Notes: generated from the letters alone by a model not told the origin. DNA of 64,000 nucleotides from Azoarcus sp. KH32C (GCF_000349945.1 NC_020516.1:3658001-3722000), one strand, 5' to 3'; positions 21,532 through 30,581 are shown, counted from the first letter of the stretch. Numbers and translations are program-made.

Positions 21532-23529
21532 ATGACGATCGCCGCGAAGCTCCGATTCAGCTACCTTGTTCTGGGTATGCTCGCGCTCGTCATCGGGGTA
21601 CTAGGCCACCGCGAGATCATGCGCGTCGGGGATGAGTTCGACTACGCAGTCAATCGCACCCAGCCGGTGGTGTCCACTCTGCAGGAAATTCGATACCAGG
21701 CCATGCGCGTCGAGGCGGCAGCGCATGGCCATCATTGGAACGAAGCGGCCAGCGACGAAGGGCCTGCCGCAAACGCGGCAATTCCACCGCTCGACGCATT
21801 GGTCAAGGCCGATGAACGTTATCGCGAACTGATGAATCGTTATTTCGCGAACGAGCAGGACATGGCCAAACCGGTCCATGCCAGCGTTGCGAATTTGCAT
21901 GCGCTCGCGCGCAAGCACGAACAGGCCGGTGCAACGAGCACGCGGCAGGCGGACGTGGAGCGGGACAAGGCGCTGAACGCCCTCCTCCTTGCCGTCGACA
22001 CCGCCCTGCAGTGCGAATCCGCCGAGCTCGAGGAATATCAGGAAACCGTCACGACGACGGTCGCCGAGCATGCGCGGACGGTCGCGGTCGGCACGGCCCT
22101 CGCCATGCTCGCCACCTTGCTGGGCGGGATCTACTTCAGCCGGCGCCTGACCCGGCCGATCGTGACGCTGCGCAACGTTGCCATCGGGCTGGGCGGCGGC
22201 AATCTCGAATTGCGTGCACCGATCACATCGCGGGACGAAATCGGCGAACTCGCCGGCGCCTTCAACGACATGGCCCAAGCGCTGGACAACACGATGGTGT
22301 CGCGCCAGCACCTCGAAGCGATCATCGACTCGATGAGCGAAGGCGTACTGGTGATCGGCGCGAGCGGCCGGATCAAGCGCGCCAACCGGAGGGCCCGCGA
22401 GCTATTCCACGCGCCTGGAGAGACCCTCGCCGGGAAGTCCGCCGCCGAATTGCTGCCGGCGATCGCCGACTGGTTCGCGTCGCCGGCAGGGATCCCCGAC
22501 ACGGCAATCCGGGAAATCGAACTGCCGGGGACAAGCGGCACACCCCTGTCGCTCTTGCTTGCCGTATCGCCGATCCTCGACGGCAATACGATGAGCGGCA
22601 AGGTCCTGACTCTGGTCGACATCGGCGAGCGCAAGCGTGCCGAAGCCGAAATCCGCGCTCGCGCTGAGGAATTCCATCGCCTGAACCGGCGCCTCGAACA
22701 GACCACGGCCCAATTGCTGCAATCCGAGAAGCTTGCAGCCGTCGGCCAACTTGCCGCGGGCATTGCCGACGAAATCGATAGCCCGATCGGTTTCGTCAAC
22801 GGCAATCTCGGCACGGTTCACAAGCACCTGCGCAAGCTTTTGCAAGTATTGGCGGTCTATGAGCGGCATGAAGCCGTGATGCGGCACGACGCAGGCGCCG
22901 CGCGGGAAATCAACGATGTGCGGAAGGGGGTCGATGTCGACCAGCTGAAAGAGGACTCGGTGGCCCTGCTCCGCGAATCCCGGGACGGGCTCACACACGT
23001 GCGCAGGATCGTCCAGGACCTGGAGGAATTCTCCCATCCCGCCAACGACGATTGGCAGTTCGCTGATCTGCACAAAGGCATCGACTCCACGCTCAACATC
23101 GTGTGGAACGAGATCAAGTGCAAGGCCACCCTGGTCAAGGACTTCGGCCTGCTACCCGAGATCGAATGCCTGCCGTCCGAACTCAACCAGGTGTTCATGC
23201 ACCTGCTGGTTAATGCGGCCCACGCCATCGGCGATAAAGGCACGATCACCATCCGCACCGCAGCGATCGGGTCCGACCGCGTCGCGATCGAGATCGCCGA
23301 CGACGGCAAGGGGATCGCTCCCGGACACCTCTCGCGGCTTTTCGAGCCCTTCTTCACGACCAAGCCCGCGGGCCAGGGATCCGGCCTTGGACTTTCGCTC
23401 AGCTACGGCATCGTCCGCAAGCATCGGGGCACGATCGAGGTCGACAGCACCCTCGGCAAAGGCACGCGCTTCCGCATCTGCCTGCCCGTCCGTCAGGCGC
23501 CCGAGGCCGTGCTTAATGAGAGCGCCTGA
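21532..23529 (+). CDS. Membrane sensor histidine kinase with the phospho-acceptor His replaced by Asp
   Basis: A 665-residue kinase. Two membrane helices (about 9-27 and 184-202) flank a ~155-residue periplasmic sensor region. A HAMP domain (about 203-258), a PAS domain (about 262-365), a coiled coil and the transmitter follow. The ATPase part is intact: the N-box ELNQVFMHLLVNAAHA, DDGKGI, FEPFFTTK and the G2 box GSGLGLSLSYG. The H-box, however, reads GQLAAGIADEIDSPIGF, with Asp413 where relatives have His (codon GAC at 22768-22770). The paralogue 2 kb downstream keeps GVAHEINNPIGF. It lies 87 bases after hutH. It may act as a pseudokinase or heterodimer partner; a sequencing error is possible. 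Confidence 0.88.
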   Translation: MTIAAKLRFSYLVLGMLALVIGVLGHREIMRVGDEFDYAVNRTQPVVSTLQEIRYQAMRVEAAAHGHHWNEAASDEGPAANAAIPPLDALVKADERYRELMNRYFANEQDMAKPVHASVANLHALARKHEQAGATSTRQADVERDKALNALLLAVDTALQCESAELEEYQETVTTTVAEHARTVAVGTALAMLATLLGGIYFSRRLTRPIVTLRNVAIGLGGGNLELRAPITSRDEIGELAGAFNDMAQALDNTMVSRQHLEAIIDSMSEGVLVIGASGRIKRANRRARELFHAPGETLAGKSAAELLPAIADWFASPAGIPDTAIREIELPGTSGTPLSLLLAVSPILDGNTMSGKVLTLVDIGERKRAEAEIRARAEEFHRLNRRLEQTTAQLLQSEKLAAVGQLAAGIADEIDSPIGFVNGNLGTVHKHLRKLLQVLAVYERHEAVMRHDAGAAREINDVRKGVDVDQLKEDSVALLRESRDGLTHVRRIVQDLEEFSHPANDDWQFADLHKGIDSTLNIVWNEIKCKATLVKDFGLLPEIECLPSELNQVFMHLLVNAAHAIGDKGTITIRTAAIGSDRVAIEIADDGKGIAPGHLSRLFEPFFTTKPAGQGSGLGLSLSYGIVRKHRGTIEVDSTLGKGTRFRICLPVRQAPEAVLNESA

Positions 23530-23604
23530 GCCGCCGCCATCGATCGTACCGCATGCCAACTGCACTATCTCCCGGCATATTTCACAAGGCGTAACGGAAG
23601 CACC

Positions 23605-23643
23605 TTGCGACAAATCGACCCACAATGTCATATTGTGGCGCAA
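23605..23643. promoter_or_regulatory. Promoter-like palindrome before the binding-protein gene
   Basis: CCACAAT (23620-23626) and ATTGTGG (23632-23638) form a perfect inverted repeat around five bases, nested within TTGCG (23605-23609) and CGCAA (23639-23643). TTGCGA (23605-23610) and TCATAT (23628-23633) are 17 bases apart and could be -35/-10. The arrangement looks like an operator over a promoter, 22 bases before the ATG at 23666. Confidence 0.4.
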
Positions 23644-23665
23644 AGCCGCATAGGGAGCTGCGAAA

Positions 23666-24853
23666 ATGTTGTGCGACGAGAAAGGCAGGAGGCGCGCCTT
23701 GCAGCTCCTGGCCGGCGCAGTGCTCGCCCCGATCGGGGTCGGTCGGGCGGCGGACTCCGTCGGCCCGCCACTGCGAATCGGAGTCTCGCTCAGTCTCAGC
23801 GGCGCCTACGCCAACAACGGCGACATGCAGCACAAGGCATATCAGCTGTGGATGGCCCAGGTCAACCGGCGCGGCGGGCTGCTCGGCCGCCCCGTCGAAC
23901 TGCTCGTCCGGGATGACCGCAGCAGTCCGGACGCGGCGCGCGCGATCTACGAGGATCTGATCCAGCACAACCGGGTCGACCTCCTGTTCTCGCCATTCTC
24001 CAGCGGCATCACCTATGCCGTCGCTCCGATCGCGGACCGCTACGGCTATCCGCTGCTCGCCGCCGGCGCCGCCTCCGATGAGATCTGGAAACAGGGTTAC
24101 CGCTACATCTTCGCCACGATTCCCCCCGCCAGCCGACAAACGGTGGGTTTCCTGACGCTGTTGGCCGACGCGGGAATCAGCACGCTGGCCATCGTCAGTA
24201 CGCCGGACGTTTACGCAGTAACCCTCGTCGACGGAACCCGCAAATGGGCCTCCGAATACGGGATCCGCATCGTCTCGACGCAGGGAATTGCCGCAGGAAC
24301 CCCCGATCTGGAGCCCGCGGCCCGCATCGCGCGCGAGTCGGGCGCCTCGGCCCTGCTGATGGCCGGGCAATTCGACGAATCCGTCAGGATGACTCAGGCA
24401 TTGAAGCGCATCGGCTGGCGCCCTGCCGCGTTCTACGCCTCGGTCGGGCCGACGCTCGACAAATTTGGCGACGAGCTCGCCGGCGACGCGGATCGAGTCC
24501 TGGCGACGTCGACCTGGGAACCTCGCAGCGAATTGCCCTTCGCCGGTTCGGCCGATTTCATCCGCCAGTTCAACTCCCGCTTCAACCAGCAGCCCTCCTT
24601 CCTCGCGGCCCAGGCCTATGCCGCGGGGCAGCTGCTGGAGGAGGCCTTGAAGCGCGTCGGCCGCCTCGACCGCCGGTTGCTGCGCGACACCTTGGCAAGC
24701 CTTGACTGCAACGTCATCATCGGCCGTTATACCGTCGATCAGGCGGGCATGCTGACGCGACGCCCGCCGCTGATCATCCAGTGGCAGCGCGGTCGCCGCG
24801 AGATCGTCTGGCCGCCCGAGGTCCGCACTTCCATCGCCCGGCTCGGTCTTTAG
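23666..24853 (+). CDS. Periplasmic amino-acid-type binding protein (ABC/receptor family)
   Basis: A 395-residue Peripla_BP_6 (branched-chain amino acid type) binding protein. The N-terminus GRRRALQLLAGAVLAPIG has adjacent Args and a hydrophobic core, so Tat export is possible. The mature domain begins LRIGVSLSLSGAYANNGDMQ and has VELLVRDDRSSPDAARAIYE and LLFSPFSSGITYAVAPIAD, the classic fold-type-I pattern. No permease or ATPase genes adjoin. Instead a histidine kinase starts nine bases after its stop, and another kinase precedes it. It is therefore more likely a ligand sensor for the kinase than a transport component. The ligand is unknown; an amino acid or urocanate-like compound is a guess from the hut context. 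Confidence 0.85.
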   Translation: MLCDEKGRRRALQLLAGAVLAPIGVGRAADSVGPPLRIGVSLSLSGAYANNGDMQHKAYQLWMAQVNRRGGLLGRPVELLVRDDRSSPDAARAIYEDLIQHNRVDLLFSPFSSGITYAVAPIADRYGYPLLAAGAASDEIWKQGYRYIFATIPPASRQTVGFLTLLADAGISTLAIVSTPDVYAVTLVDGTRKWASEYGIRIVSTQGIAAGTPDLEPAARIARESGASALLMAGQFDESVRMTQALKRIGWRPAAFYASVGPTLDKFGDELAGDADRVLATSTWEPRSELPFAGSADFIRQFNSRFNQQPSFLAAQAYAAGQLLEEALKRVGRLDRRLLRDTLASLDCNVIIGRYTVDQAGMLTRRPPLIIQWQRGRREIVWPPEVRTSIARLGL

Positions 24854-24862
24854 GGGGCACCG

Positions 24863-26500
24863 TTGTTCTTCCACCGCTACCTGACCTTCCGCATCCTCGC
24901 ACCGATCATCGGCATCACGCTCCTGGTCGGAGCGGCGACGATCGGGTTCGCGCTCTATGTGACCCAGCGCTTCGCCGACAAGCAGGCCGACACCAACCTG
25001 CGCTGGCGCGCCTTCATGGTGCGGCAGATCGCGGAAGACAATCTGCGGAACATGCTGCCGCCCGGACCGGACGGCGGCGACAGGGAAATCCGGGAAAGCC
25101 GGATCAACACGATGCTCAGCATCGAGGACTTCGCCCGCAGCCAGGGCCTGCAGGTCGCCGTCTACGACGAAGCGCGCGAAGTTCAGACAAATCTCGGCGA
25201 CCTGAACATCGCCCCGCCGACACCCCCCGCAATCGATGAAGTGCTGCACCTGGAAATGGACGGCGAGCGCTTTCACACCTATACCGTCGAGTTCTCGCCA
25301 TGGCGATGGCGCATCACGGTGATGCAGGACAACCGCGCCTATGAACACCTGCGCCACGAACTGACGCTGGGCGCCTGGGTGGCCGGGGGTTTCCTCGGTG
25401 GCACCGCATTCCTCTTCATGATCTACCTCACCGCACTGATGCGGCACCCGATCCAGTCCATGATCGCCGATCTGAAGGAGGGCCGACCGCCCCGCTACAC
25501 CGGCGTCGCCGAACTGGAGTACCTGAGCACGTCGATCAGCAAGATGATGGCCGACCTCGGGGATAAGTCCGCCGCGCTCGAACGCTACCGCGACGAACTC
25601 GAAGAACGCGTCGAGGAACGCACGCGCGAGCTGACCGAAGCCAACACGCGCTTGCAGCAGACCAACGAGGAGCTCGTCCGGACGCACCAACAACTGCTGC
25701 AATCGGAAAAGATGGCCTCGATCGGCCAGCTTGCTGCAGGCGTCGCGCACGAGATCAACAATCCGATCGGTTTCGTGACTTCCAATCTCGGCACGCTCGA
25801 CGAATACCTGCGCGATCTGCTGCGCGTGCTGGACACCTACGAGCGCCATGAACCCCTCGTGCGCAGCGATCAAACCGCGGCGCAGGACATCGACAGCGTC
25901 CGCCGCGAGATCGATATCGAGTACGTCAGGCAGGACGTCGTGCCGCTGCTCAATGAATCGAAGGAAGGCCTGGCCCGCGTGCGCAAGATCGTCCAGGACC
26001 TGAAGGAGTTCTCGCACGTCGGCACCGGCACCTGGCAGCTGGCCGACCTGCACAAAGGCATCGAAACGACCCTCAACATCGTCTGGAACGAAATCAAGTA
26101 CAAGGCCACGGTCGTCAAGGAATTCGGCGATCTGCCTGAGGTGCAGTGCCTGCCGTCCGAGCTCAATCAGGTCTTCATGAACATGCTCGTCAACGCGGCG
26201 CAGGCCATCTCCGAAAAGGGCACCATCACGATCCGTACCGCGGCGACCGAGCGCGACGTCACGATCGAATTCGTCGATACCGGCAAGGGCATCGCCCCGG
26301 AACACCTGCCCAAACTGTTCGAACCCTTCTTCACCACCAAGCCGGTCGGACAAGGCACCGGCCTCGGGCTATCGCTGAGCTATGGCATCGTGCGCAAGCA
26401 CCAGGGCATCATCGAGGTCGAGAGCGCGCCGGGACAAGGCGCCCTCTTCCGCATCCGGCTGCCGATCCGTCAGCCCGAGAAAGCCGAAGCCGTGGCCTGA
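24863..26500 (+). CDS. Membrane sensor histidine kinase paired with the binding protein
   Basis: A 545-residue kinase starting at TTG (24863), with AGGGGG five bases upstream. TM helices are at about 10-32 and 168-190, enclosing a ~135-residue periplasmic loop. A long coiled coil (about 235-285) leads to the H-box GQLAAGVAHEINNPIGF with His296. The ATPase boxes are intact (ELNQVFMNMLVNAAQA, DTGKGIAPEHL, FEPFFTTKP, GTGLGLSLSYG). The transmitter is clearly paralogous to that of the kinase at 21532. No response regulator is encoded nearby, so the output partner is elsewhere. The nine-base gap to the binding-protein gene suggests that the two are one sensory unit. Confidence 0.9.
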   Translation: MFFHRYLTFRILAPIIGITLLVGAATIGFALYVTQRFADKQADTNLRWRAFMVRQIAEDNLRNMLPPGPDGGDREIRESRINTMLSIEDFARSQGLQVAVYDEAREVQTNLGDLNIAPPTPPAIDEVLHLEMDGERFHTYTVEFSPWRWRITVMQDNRAYEHLRHELTLGAWVAGGFLGGTAFLFMIYLTALMRHPIQSMIADLKEGRPPRYTGVAELEYLSTSISKMMADLGDKSAALERYRDELEERVEERTRELTEANTRLQQTNEELVRTHQQLLQSEKMASIGQLAAGVAHEINNPIGFVTSNLGTLDEYLRDLLRVLDTYERHEPLVRSDQTAAQDIDSVRREIDIEYVRQDVVPLLNESKEGLARVRKIVQDLKEFSHVGTGTWQLADLHKGIETTLNIVWNEIKYKATVVKEFGDLPEVQCLPSELNQVFMNMLVNAAQAISEKGTITIRTAATERDVTIEFVDTGKGIAPEHLPKLFEPFFTTKPVGQGTGLGLSLSYGIVRKHQGIIEVESAPGQGALFRIRLPIRQPEKAEAVA

Positions 26501-26551
26501 TACGTCGGCGTCTGTATCATTGGTCGATTGCAGCCCGCCCCAAGGACCTCC

Positions 26552-27265
26552 GTGGACAGCCCCTCTCCCCGCTACCAGCAGATCAAGGATTTCCTGCTCG
26601 AACGGATACGCGGCGGCACCTGGCCGGCCCATCACCAGATCCCGCCCGAGGAGCAGCTCGCGCGCGATTTCGGCGTGAGCCGCATGACCGCCAACAAGGC
26701 GATCCGCGACCTCGTGCATACCGGCCACCTCGTCCGCCAGCCCGGGCTCGGCACCTTCGTCACCGACCGCAAGGCCGAATCCCCGCTGCATGAAGTGCTC
26801 AACATCGCCGCCGAAGTGCGCGCGCGCGGCAACGAGTACAGCAACGACGTCCTCTGCCGCGACGCCATCGACGCCGACGACGAGGTCGCGCTGCACCTGG
26901 GCGTGCGGGTCGGCACGCGCGTCTTCCATACCTTGATCGTGCATCGCGAAAACGGCCGTCCGATCCAGCTCGAAGAGCGCTTCGTCAATCCCAAGTGGGT
27001 GCCGCACTACCTCGACACCGACTTCTCGCAGCACACGCCCAACGAAGTCCTCGTCGCCGCCTGCCCGATCTCGGACGTCGAGCACGTCGTCGAAGCCGTC
27101 CTCGCGGACGCACAGACCGCCGCCTGGCTCGATACGACGACCGCAACGCCCTGCCTCTTGATGATCCGCCGCACCTGGTCGGACGAACATCTCGTCAGCT
27201 ACGCGCGCCTCATGCATCCAGGCGACCGCTACAAGTTACGCTCGACGATGCGCAGCCAACGCTGA
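26552..27265 (+). CDS. hutC: HutC, histidine-utilisation repressor (GntR family)
   Basis: A GntR/HutC regulator. The N-terminal winged helix (about 3-70) has PRYQQIKDFLLERIRGGTWP and LARDFGVSRMTANKAIRDLV. The UTRA effector domain (about 85-235) has TLIVHRENGRPIQLEERFVNP and the closing RYKLRSTMRSQR. GTG at 26552 is chosen because AAGGA precedes it and gives a typical 237 residues; a TTG at 26528 is also in frame but has no ribosome site. HutC represses hut genes until urocanate binds. Palindromes at 15721 and 15935 are its likely targets. Three signalling genes separate it from hutH, an unusual placement. Confidence 0.9.
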   Translation: MDSPSPRYQQIKDFLLERIRGGTWPAHHQIPPEEQLARDFGVSRMTANKAIRDLVHTGHLVRQPGLGTFVTDRKAESPLHEVLNIAAEVRARGNEYSNDVLCRDAIDADDEVALHLGVRVGTRVFHTLIVHRENGRPIQLEERFVNPKWVPHYLDTDFSQHTPNEVLVAACPISDVEHVVEAVLADAQTAAWLDTTTATPCLLMIRRTWSDEHLVSYARLMHPGDRYKLRSTMRSQR

Positions 27266-27408
27266 CGCCAGGCCGCTGCATCGCGATACACGCGAGCATG
27301 AAAATTCGCACGCCCGAGTAACAATTTTCCCCACCTACGGGAAGCCGGCGAACCGATACCCGCCAGTCGTGGTCTAGACTGCAGCAAACCGGGAGCGAGG
27401 AGCTAGCC

Positions 27409-28494
27409 ATGACTACCGTCGGTCAGTTCCAGGTCGAGTACACCCGATTTCTCGACCCTCAAGGCGAGGCGACGCAGGCCCTACCGGACTTCGCGCTGGA
27501 CCCCGCAAACCTGATCCCGCTCTACCGGGCGATGCAACTCACGCGCGTCTTCGACACCAAGGCGATCGCGATGCAGCGCACCGGCAAGATCGGAACCTTC
27601 GCCTCCGCCCTCGGGCAGGAGGCGATCGGCGTCGGCACGGCGAGCGCGATGCGCCCCGAAGACGTCCTCGTCCCCTCCTACCGCGACCACGCGGCGCAGT
27701 TCGTCCGCGGCGTCACGATGACCGAAAGCCTGCTCTACTGGGGCGGCGACGAGACCGGCAGCAACTTCGCCGTGCCGCGCCTGGACTTCCCGATCTGCGT
27801 GCCGATCGCAACCCAGGTCTGCCATGCGGCGGGCGTCGCCTACGCCTTCAAGCTGCGCAAGGAAGCCCGCGTCGCGGCCTGTTTCCTCGGCGACGGCGCG
27901 ACCTCGAAGGGCGACTTCTACGAGGGGCTCAACCTCGCCGCGGTGTGGAAGGCGCCGCTGGTCGTCGTCGTGAACAACAACCAGTGGGCGATCTCGGTGC
28001 CGCGCACGCTGCAGACCGTCACCCCGACGCTTGCGCAGAAGGCCATCGCGGCCGGCGTCGAAGGCTGGCAGGTCGACGGCAACGACATCATCGCGATGTA
28101 CGACGCCGCACGCCGCGCAATCGACAAGGCCCGCAGCGGCGGAGGGCCGACGCTGATCGAGGCGTTGAGCTACCGCCTCGGCGACCACACCACCGCCGAC
28201 GACGCGAGCCGCTACCGCGATGCGGCGACCGTCGAGGAACAATGGACCAACGAGCCGATCCGCCGCCTGCGCAACTACCTCGTCCGCATCAAGGCCTGGG
28301 GCCCGCAGCAGGAAGAACAGCTGCTGAAGGAATGCGGCGACGCGGTCGCGAAGGCCGTCGACGACTACCTCGCGGCGCCACCGCCCACGACCGACGACAT
28401 GTTCCGCAACCTGTACGCGACCCTGCCTGCGGCGATGCAGTCGCAACTCGACGACGCGCTCCATGCGGCAGCGGAAGGAGGCGATCATGTCTGA
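27409..28494 (+). CDS. 2-oxo-acid dehydrogenase E1 component, alpha subunit
   Basis: A 361-residue thiamine-diphosphate-dependent E1 alpha subunit. The ThDP motif runs from GDGATSKGDFYEGLN (161-175) to VVNNNQWAIS (about 188-197). The phospho-loop-like region YRLGDHTTADDASRYR resembles branched-chain or Gram-positive pyruvate enzymes more than the mammalian pyruvate type. It decarboxylates a 2-oxo acid and passes the acyl group to E2. GGAGCGAGGAG precedes the ATG. It overlaps the beta gene by eight bases and starts an E1a-E1b-E2 operon with no E3. The branched-chain substrate is favoured because the window also carries leucine degradation; pyruvate or acetoin remains possible. Confidence 0.88.
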   Translation: MTTVGQFQVEYTRFLDPQGEATQALPDFALDPANLIPLYRAMQLTRVFDTKAIAMQRTGKIGTFASALGQEAIGVGTASAMRPEDVLVPSYRDHAAQFVRGVTMTESLLYWGGDETGSNFAVPRLDFPICVPIATQVCHAAGVAYAFKLRKEARVAACFLGDGATSKGDFYEGLNLAAVWKAPLVVVVNNNQWAISVPRTLQTVTPTLAQKAIAAGVEGWQVDGNDIIAMYDAARRAIDKARSGGGPTLIEALSYRLGDHTTADDASRYRDAATVEEQWTNEPIRRLRNYLVRIKAWGPQQEEQLLKECGDAVAKAVDDYLAAPPPTTDDMFRNLYATLPAAMQSQLDDALHAAAEGGDHV

Positions 28495-29467
28495 GCTCAA
28501 CCTCGTCGAAGCGCTCAATCACGCAATGGCCTACGAGCTGGAGCATGACCCCTCGGTCGTGCTGCTGGGCGAAGATATCGGGGTCAACGGTGGCGTGTTC
28601 CGCGCAACAGTCGGCCTACAGCAACGCTTCGGCACCGAGCGCGTGATCGACACCTCGCTCGCCGAAACCGCGATCGCCGGCACCGCGATCGGCATGGCGG
28701 CGATGGGGCTGAAACCTGTCGCGGAGATCCAGTTCTCGGGCTTCATCTACCCGACCGTCGACCACATCATCAACCACGCGGGACGCCTGCGTAACCGCAC
28801 GCGCGGGCGGCTGACCTGCCCCATGGTTCTGCGCGCACCCTCCGGTGCCGGCATCCACGCCCCCGAGCATCACTCCGAAAGCCCCGAGGCGATGTTCGCG
28901 CACATGCCGGGCCTGCGCGTCGTGATGCCTTCGTCGCCGTCGCGCGCCTACGGCCTGCTGCTCGCCGCGATCCGCGATCCCGACCCGGTGATCTTCCTCG
29001 AACCGACGCGCCTCTACCGCCTCTACAAGCAGGAGGTCGCCGACGACGGCGAAGCGCTGCCGCTGGACGTCTGCTTCACGCTGCGCGCGGGGACCGACGT
29101 GACGCTCGTGAGCTGGGGCGCGATGGTGCATGAGACGCTCGCCGCCGCCGACGCACTCGAGCAGGAAGGCATCTCCGCCGAAGTGATCGACATCGCCACA
29201 CTCAAGCCGCTCGACATGACGACGATCCTTGATTCGGTGAGCCGCACGGGCCGCTGCGTGATCGTTCAGGAGGCGCCGCGCACCGCCGGCTTTGGCGCCG
29301 AAGTCGCCGCGAACCTCGCCGAACACGGGCTCTATTCGCTCCTCGCGCCGGTGCAGCGCGTCACCGGCTACGATGTCGTCGTGCCGCTCTCGCGCCTCGA
29401 ACATCAGTACATGCCGAGCGTCGCCCGCATCGTCGCCGGCGTCAGGAAAACGATGGAGGCCGCATGA
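28487..29467 (+). CDS. 2-oxo-acid dehydrogenase E1 component, beta subunit
   Basis: A 326-residue transketolase-like beta subunit. Typical stretches are VVLLGEDIGVNGGVFRAT, RVIDTSLAETAIAGTAIGMA, EIQFSGFIYPTVDHI and APSGAGIHAPEHHSESPEA, and the C-terminal half contains EVIDIATLKPLDMTTIL. The ATG at 28487 lies within the end of the alpha gene, with GGAAGGAGG before it. It overlaps E2 by four bases (ATGA). It completes the alpha2-beta2 active site with the preceding gene. Confidence 0.92.
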   Translation: MSELNLVEALNHAMAYELEHDPSVVLLGEDIGVNGGVFRATVGLQQRFGTERVIDTSLAETAIAGTAIGMAAMGLKPVAEIQFSGFIYPTVDHIINHAGRLRNRTRGRLTCPMVLRAPSGAGIHAPEHHSESPEAMFAHMPGLRVVMPSSPSRAYGLLLAAIRDPDPVIFLEPTRLYRLYKQEVADDGEALPLDVCFTLRAGTDVTLVSWGAMVHETLAAADALEQEGISAEVIDIATLKPLDMTTILDSVSRTGRCVIVQEAPRTAGFGAEVAANLAEHGLYSLLAPVQRVTGYDVVVPLSRLEHQYMPSVARIVAGVRKTMEAA

Positions 29468-30564
29468 AAATCTTCAAACTGCCCGATCTGGGCGAAGGTC
29501 TGCAGGAAGCGGAAGTCGTCGAGTGGCACGTCAAGGTCGGCGACGAGATCAAGGCCGATCAGCCGCTGATCTCGGTCGAAACCGCCAAGGCGATCGTCGA
29601 GATCCCCTCGCCTCAGGCGGGTCGCATCGAGAAGCTCTTCGCCGACGTCGGTCAGCTCGTCCATGTCGGCGCACCGCTGGTCGGCTTCGAAGGCGCGGCC
29701 GATGCCGATGCCGGCACCGTGGTCGGCGCGATGCAGGTCGGCCATCAGGTGAAGCAGGAGGCGCCGGCGGCAGTGGGAGCGCGCGGTGCGACGATCAAGG
29801 CGACGCCGGCCGTACGCGCAATGGCCCAGAAGCTCAACGTCGAACTCGCGATGGTCACCCCTTCCGGGCCGGACGGCGTCATCACCGCAGGGGACGTGCA
29901 ACGCGTCGCGAAGATCCTCTCCGAGCTCGGCCCGCCCGAGATCCTGCGCGGCGTGCGGCGCGCGATGGCGCAGAACATGGCCCTCGCCCAGGACGAAGTC
30001 GCGGCAGCGACCGTCATCGACGACGCGGACATCGACGCGTGGAAGAAGGGCGAGGACATCACGATCCGCCTCGTGCGTGCGCTCGTCGCCGGCTGCCGCG
30101 CCGAGCCCGGGCTCAACGCCTGGTACGAAGGCCACACGATGGCGCGCCGGGTGCTGACGAAGATCGACGTCGGCATCGCGGTCGACCTTCCCGACGGGCT
30201 CTTCGTGCCGGTACTGCGCGACGTCGCGAATCGTGATGCGGCCGACCTGCGCCGCGGCCTCGACAACATGCGCGCCGCGATCGCCTCCCGCAAGATGCCG
30301 CCCGAGGAGCTGCGCGGCAACACGATCACGCTGTCGAACTTCGGCATGCTCGGCGCGAAATACGCCGCGCCGATCGTCATGCCGCCGACGGTCGCGATCC
30401 TCGGCGCCGGGCGCGTGCACGATCAGGTGATAGCCATCGACCGCAAGCCCGTCGTCCATCGCGTGCTGCCACTGAGCCTGACCTTCGACCACCGCGTCGT
30501 CACCGGCGGGGAGGCGGCGAGGTTCCTCGCGGCGGTGATCGCGGATCTGAGCCGATCCGACTAG
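29464..30564 (+). CDS. 2-oxo-acid dehydrogenase E2 component (dihydrolipoyl acyltransferase)
   Basis: A 366-residue E2. One lipoyl domain (1-77) carries the lipoylated Lys at 42 in VETAKAIVEIPSP, where ETDKA is more usual. The peripheral subunit-binding domain is at about 111-148 (KATPAVRAMAQKLNV, GPDGVITAGDV). The catalytic domain (about 160-366) is short and ends TFDHRVVTGGEAARFL. The usual HxxxDG acyltransferase motif therefore reads H343-RVV-T347-G, with Thr where Asp is expected. The His is kept, so activity may persist with a changed active site. It overlaps E1-beta by four bases and is followed by a strong terminator; E3 must come from elsewhere. Confidence 0.9.
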   Translation: MKIFKLPDLGEGLQEAEVVEWHVKVGDEIKADQPLISVETAKAIVEIPSPQAGRIEKLFADVGQLVHVGAPLVGFEGAADADAGTVVGAMQVGHQVKQEAPAAVGARGATIKATPAVRAMAQKLNVELAMVTPSGPDGVITAGDVQRVAKILSELGPPEILRGVRRAMAQNMALAQDEVAAATVIDDADIDAWKKGEDITIRLVRALVAGCRAEPGLNAWYEGHTMARRVLTKIDVGIAVDLPDGLFVPVLRDVANRDAADLRRGLDNMRAAIASRKMPPEELRGNTITLSNFGMLGAKYAAPIVMPPTVAILGAGRVHDQVIAIDRKPVVHRVLPLSLTFDHRVVTGGEAARFLAAVIADLSRSD

Positions 30565-30581
30565 TGTCGACTCCCTGCCCC

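Noticed and set aside
26528..26551. TTG start for hutC at 26528
   Set aside because: It has no ribosome site, while GTG 26552 has AAGGA at a proper distance and gives the family length.
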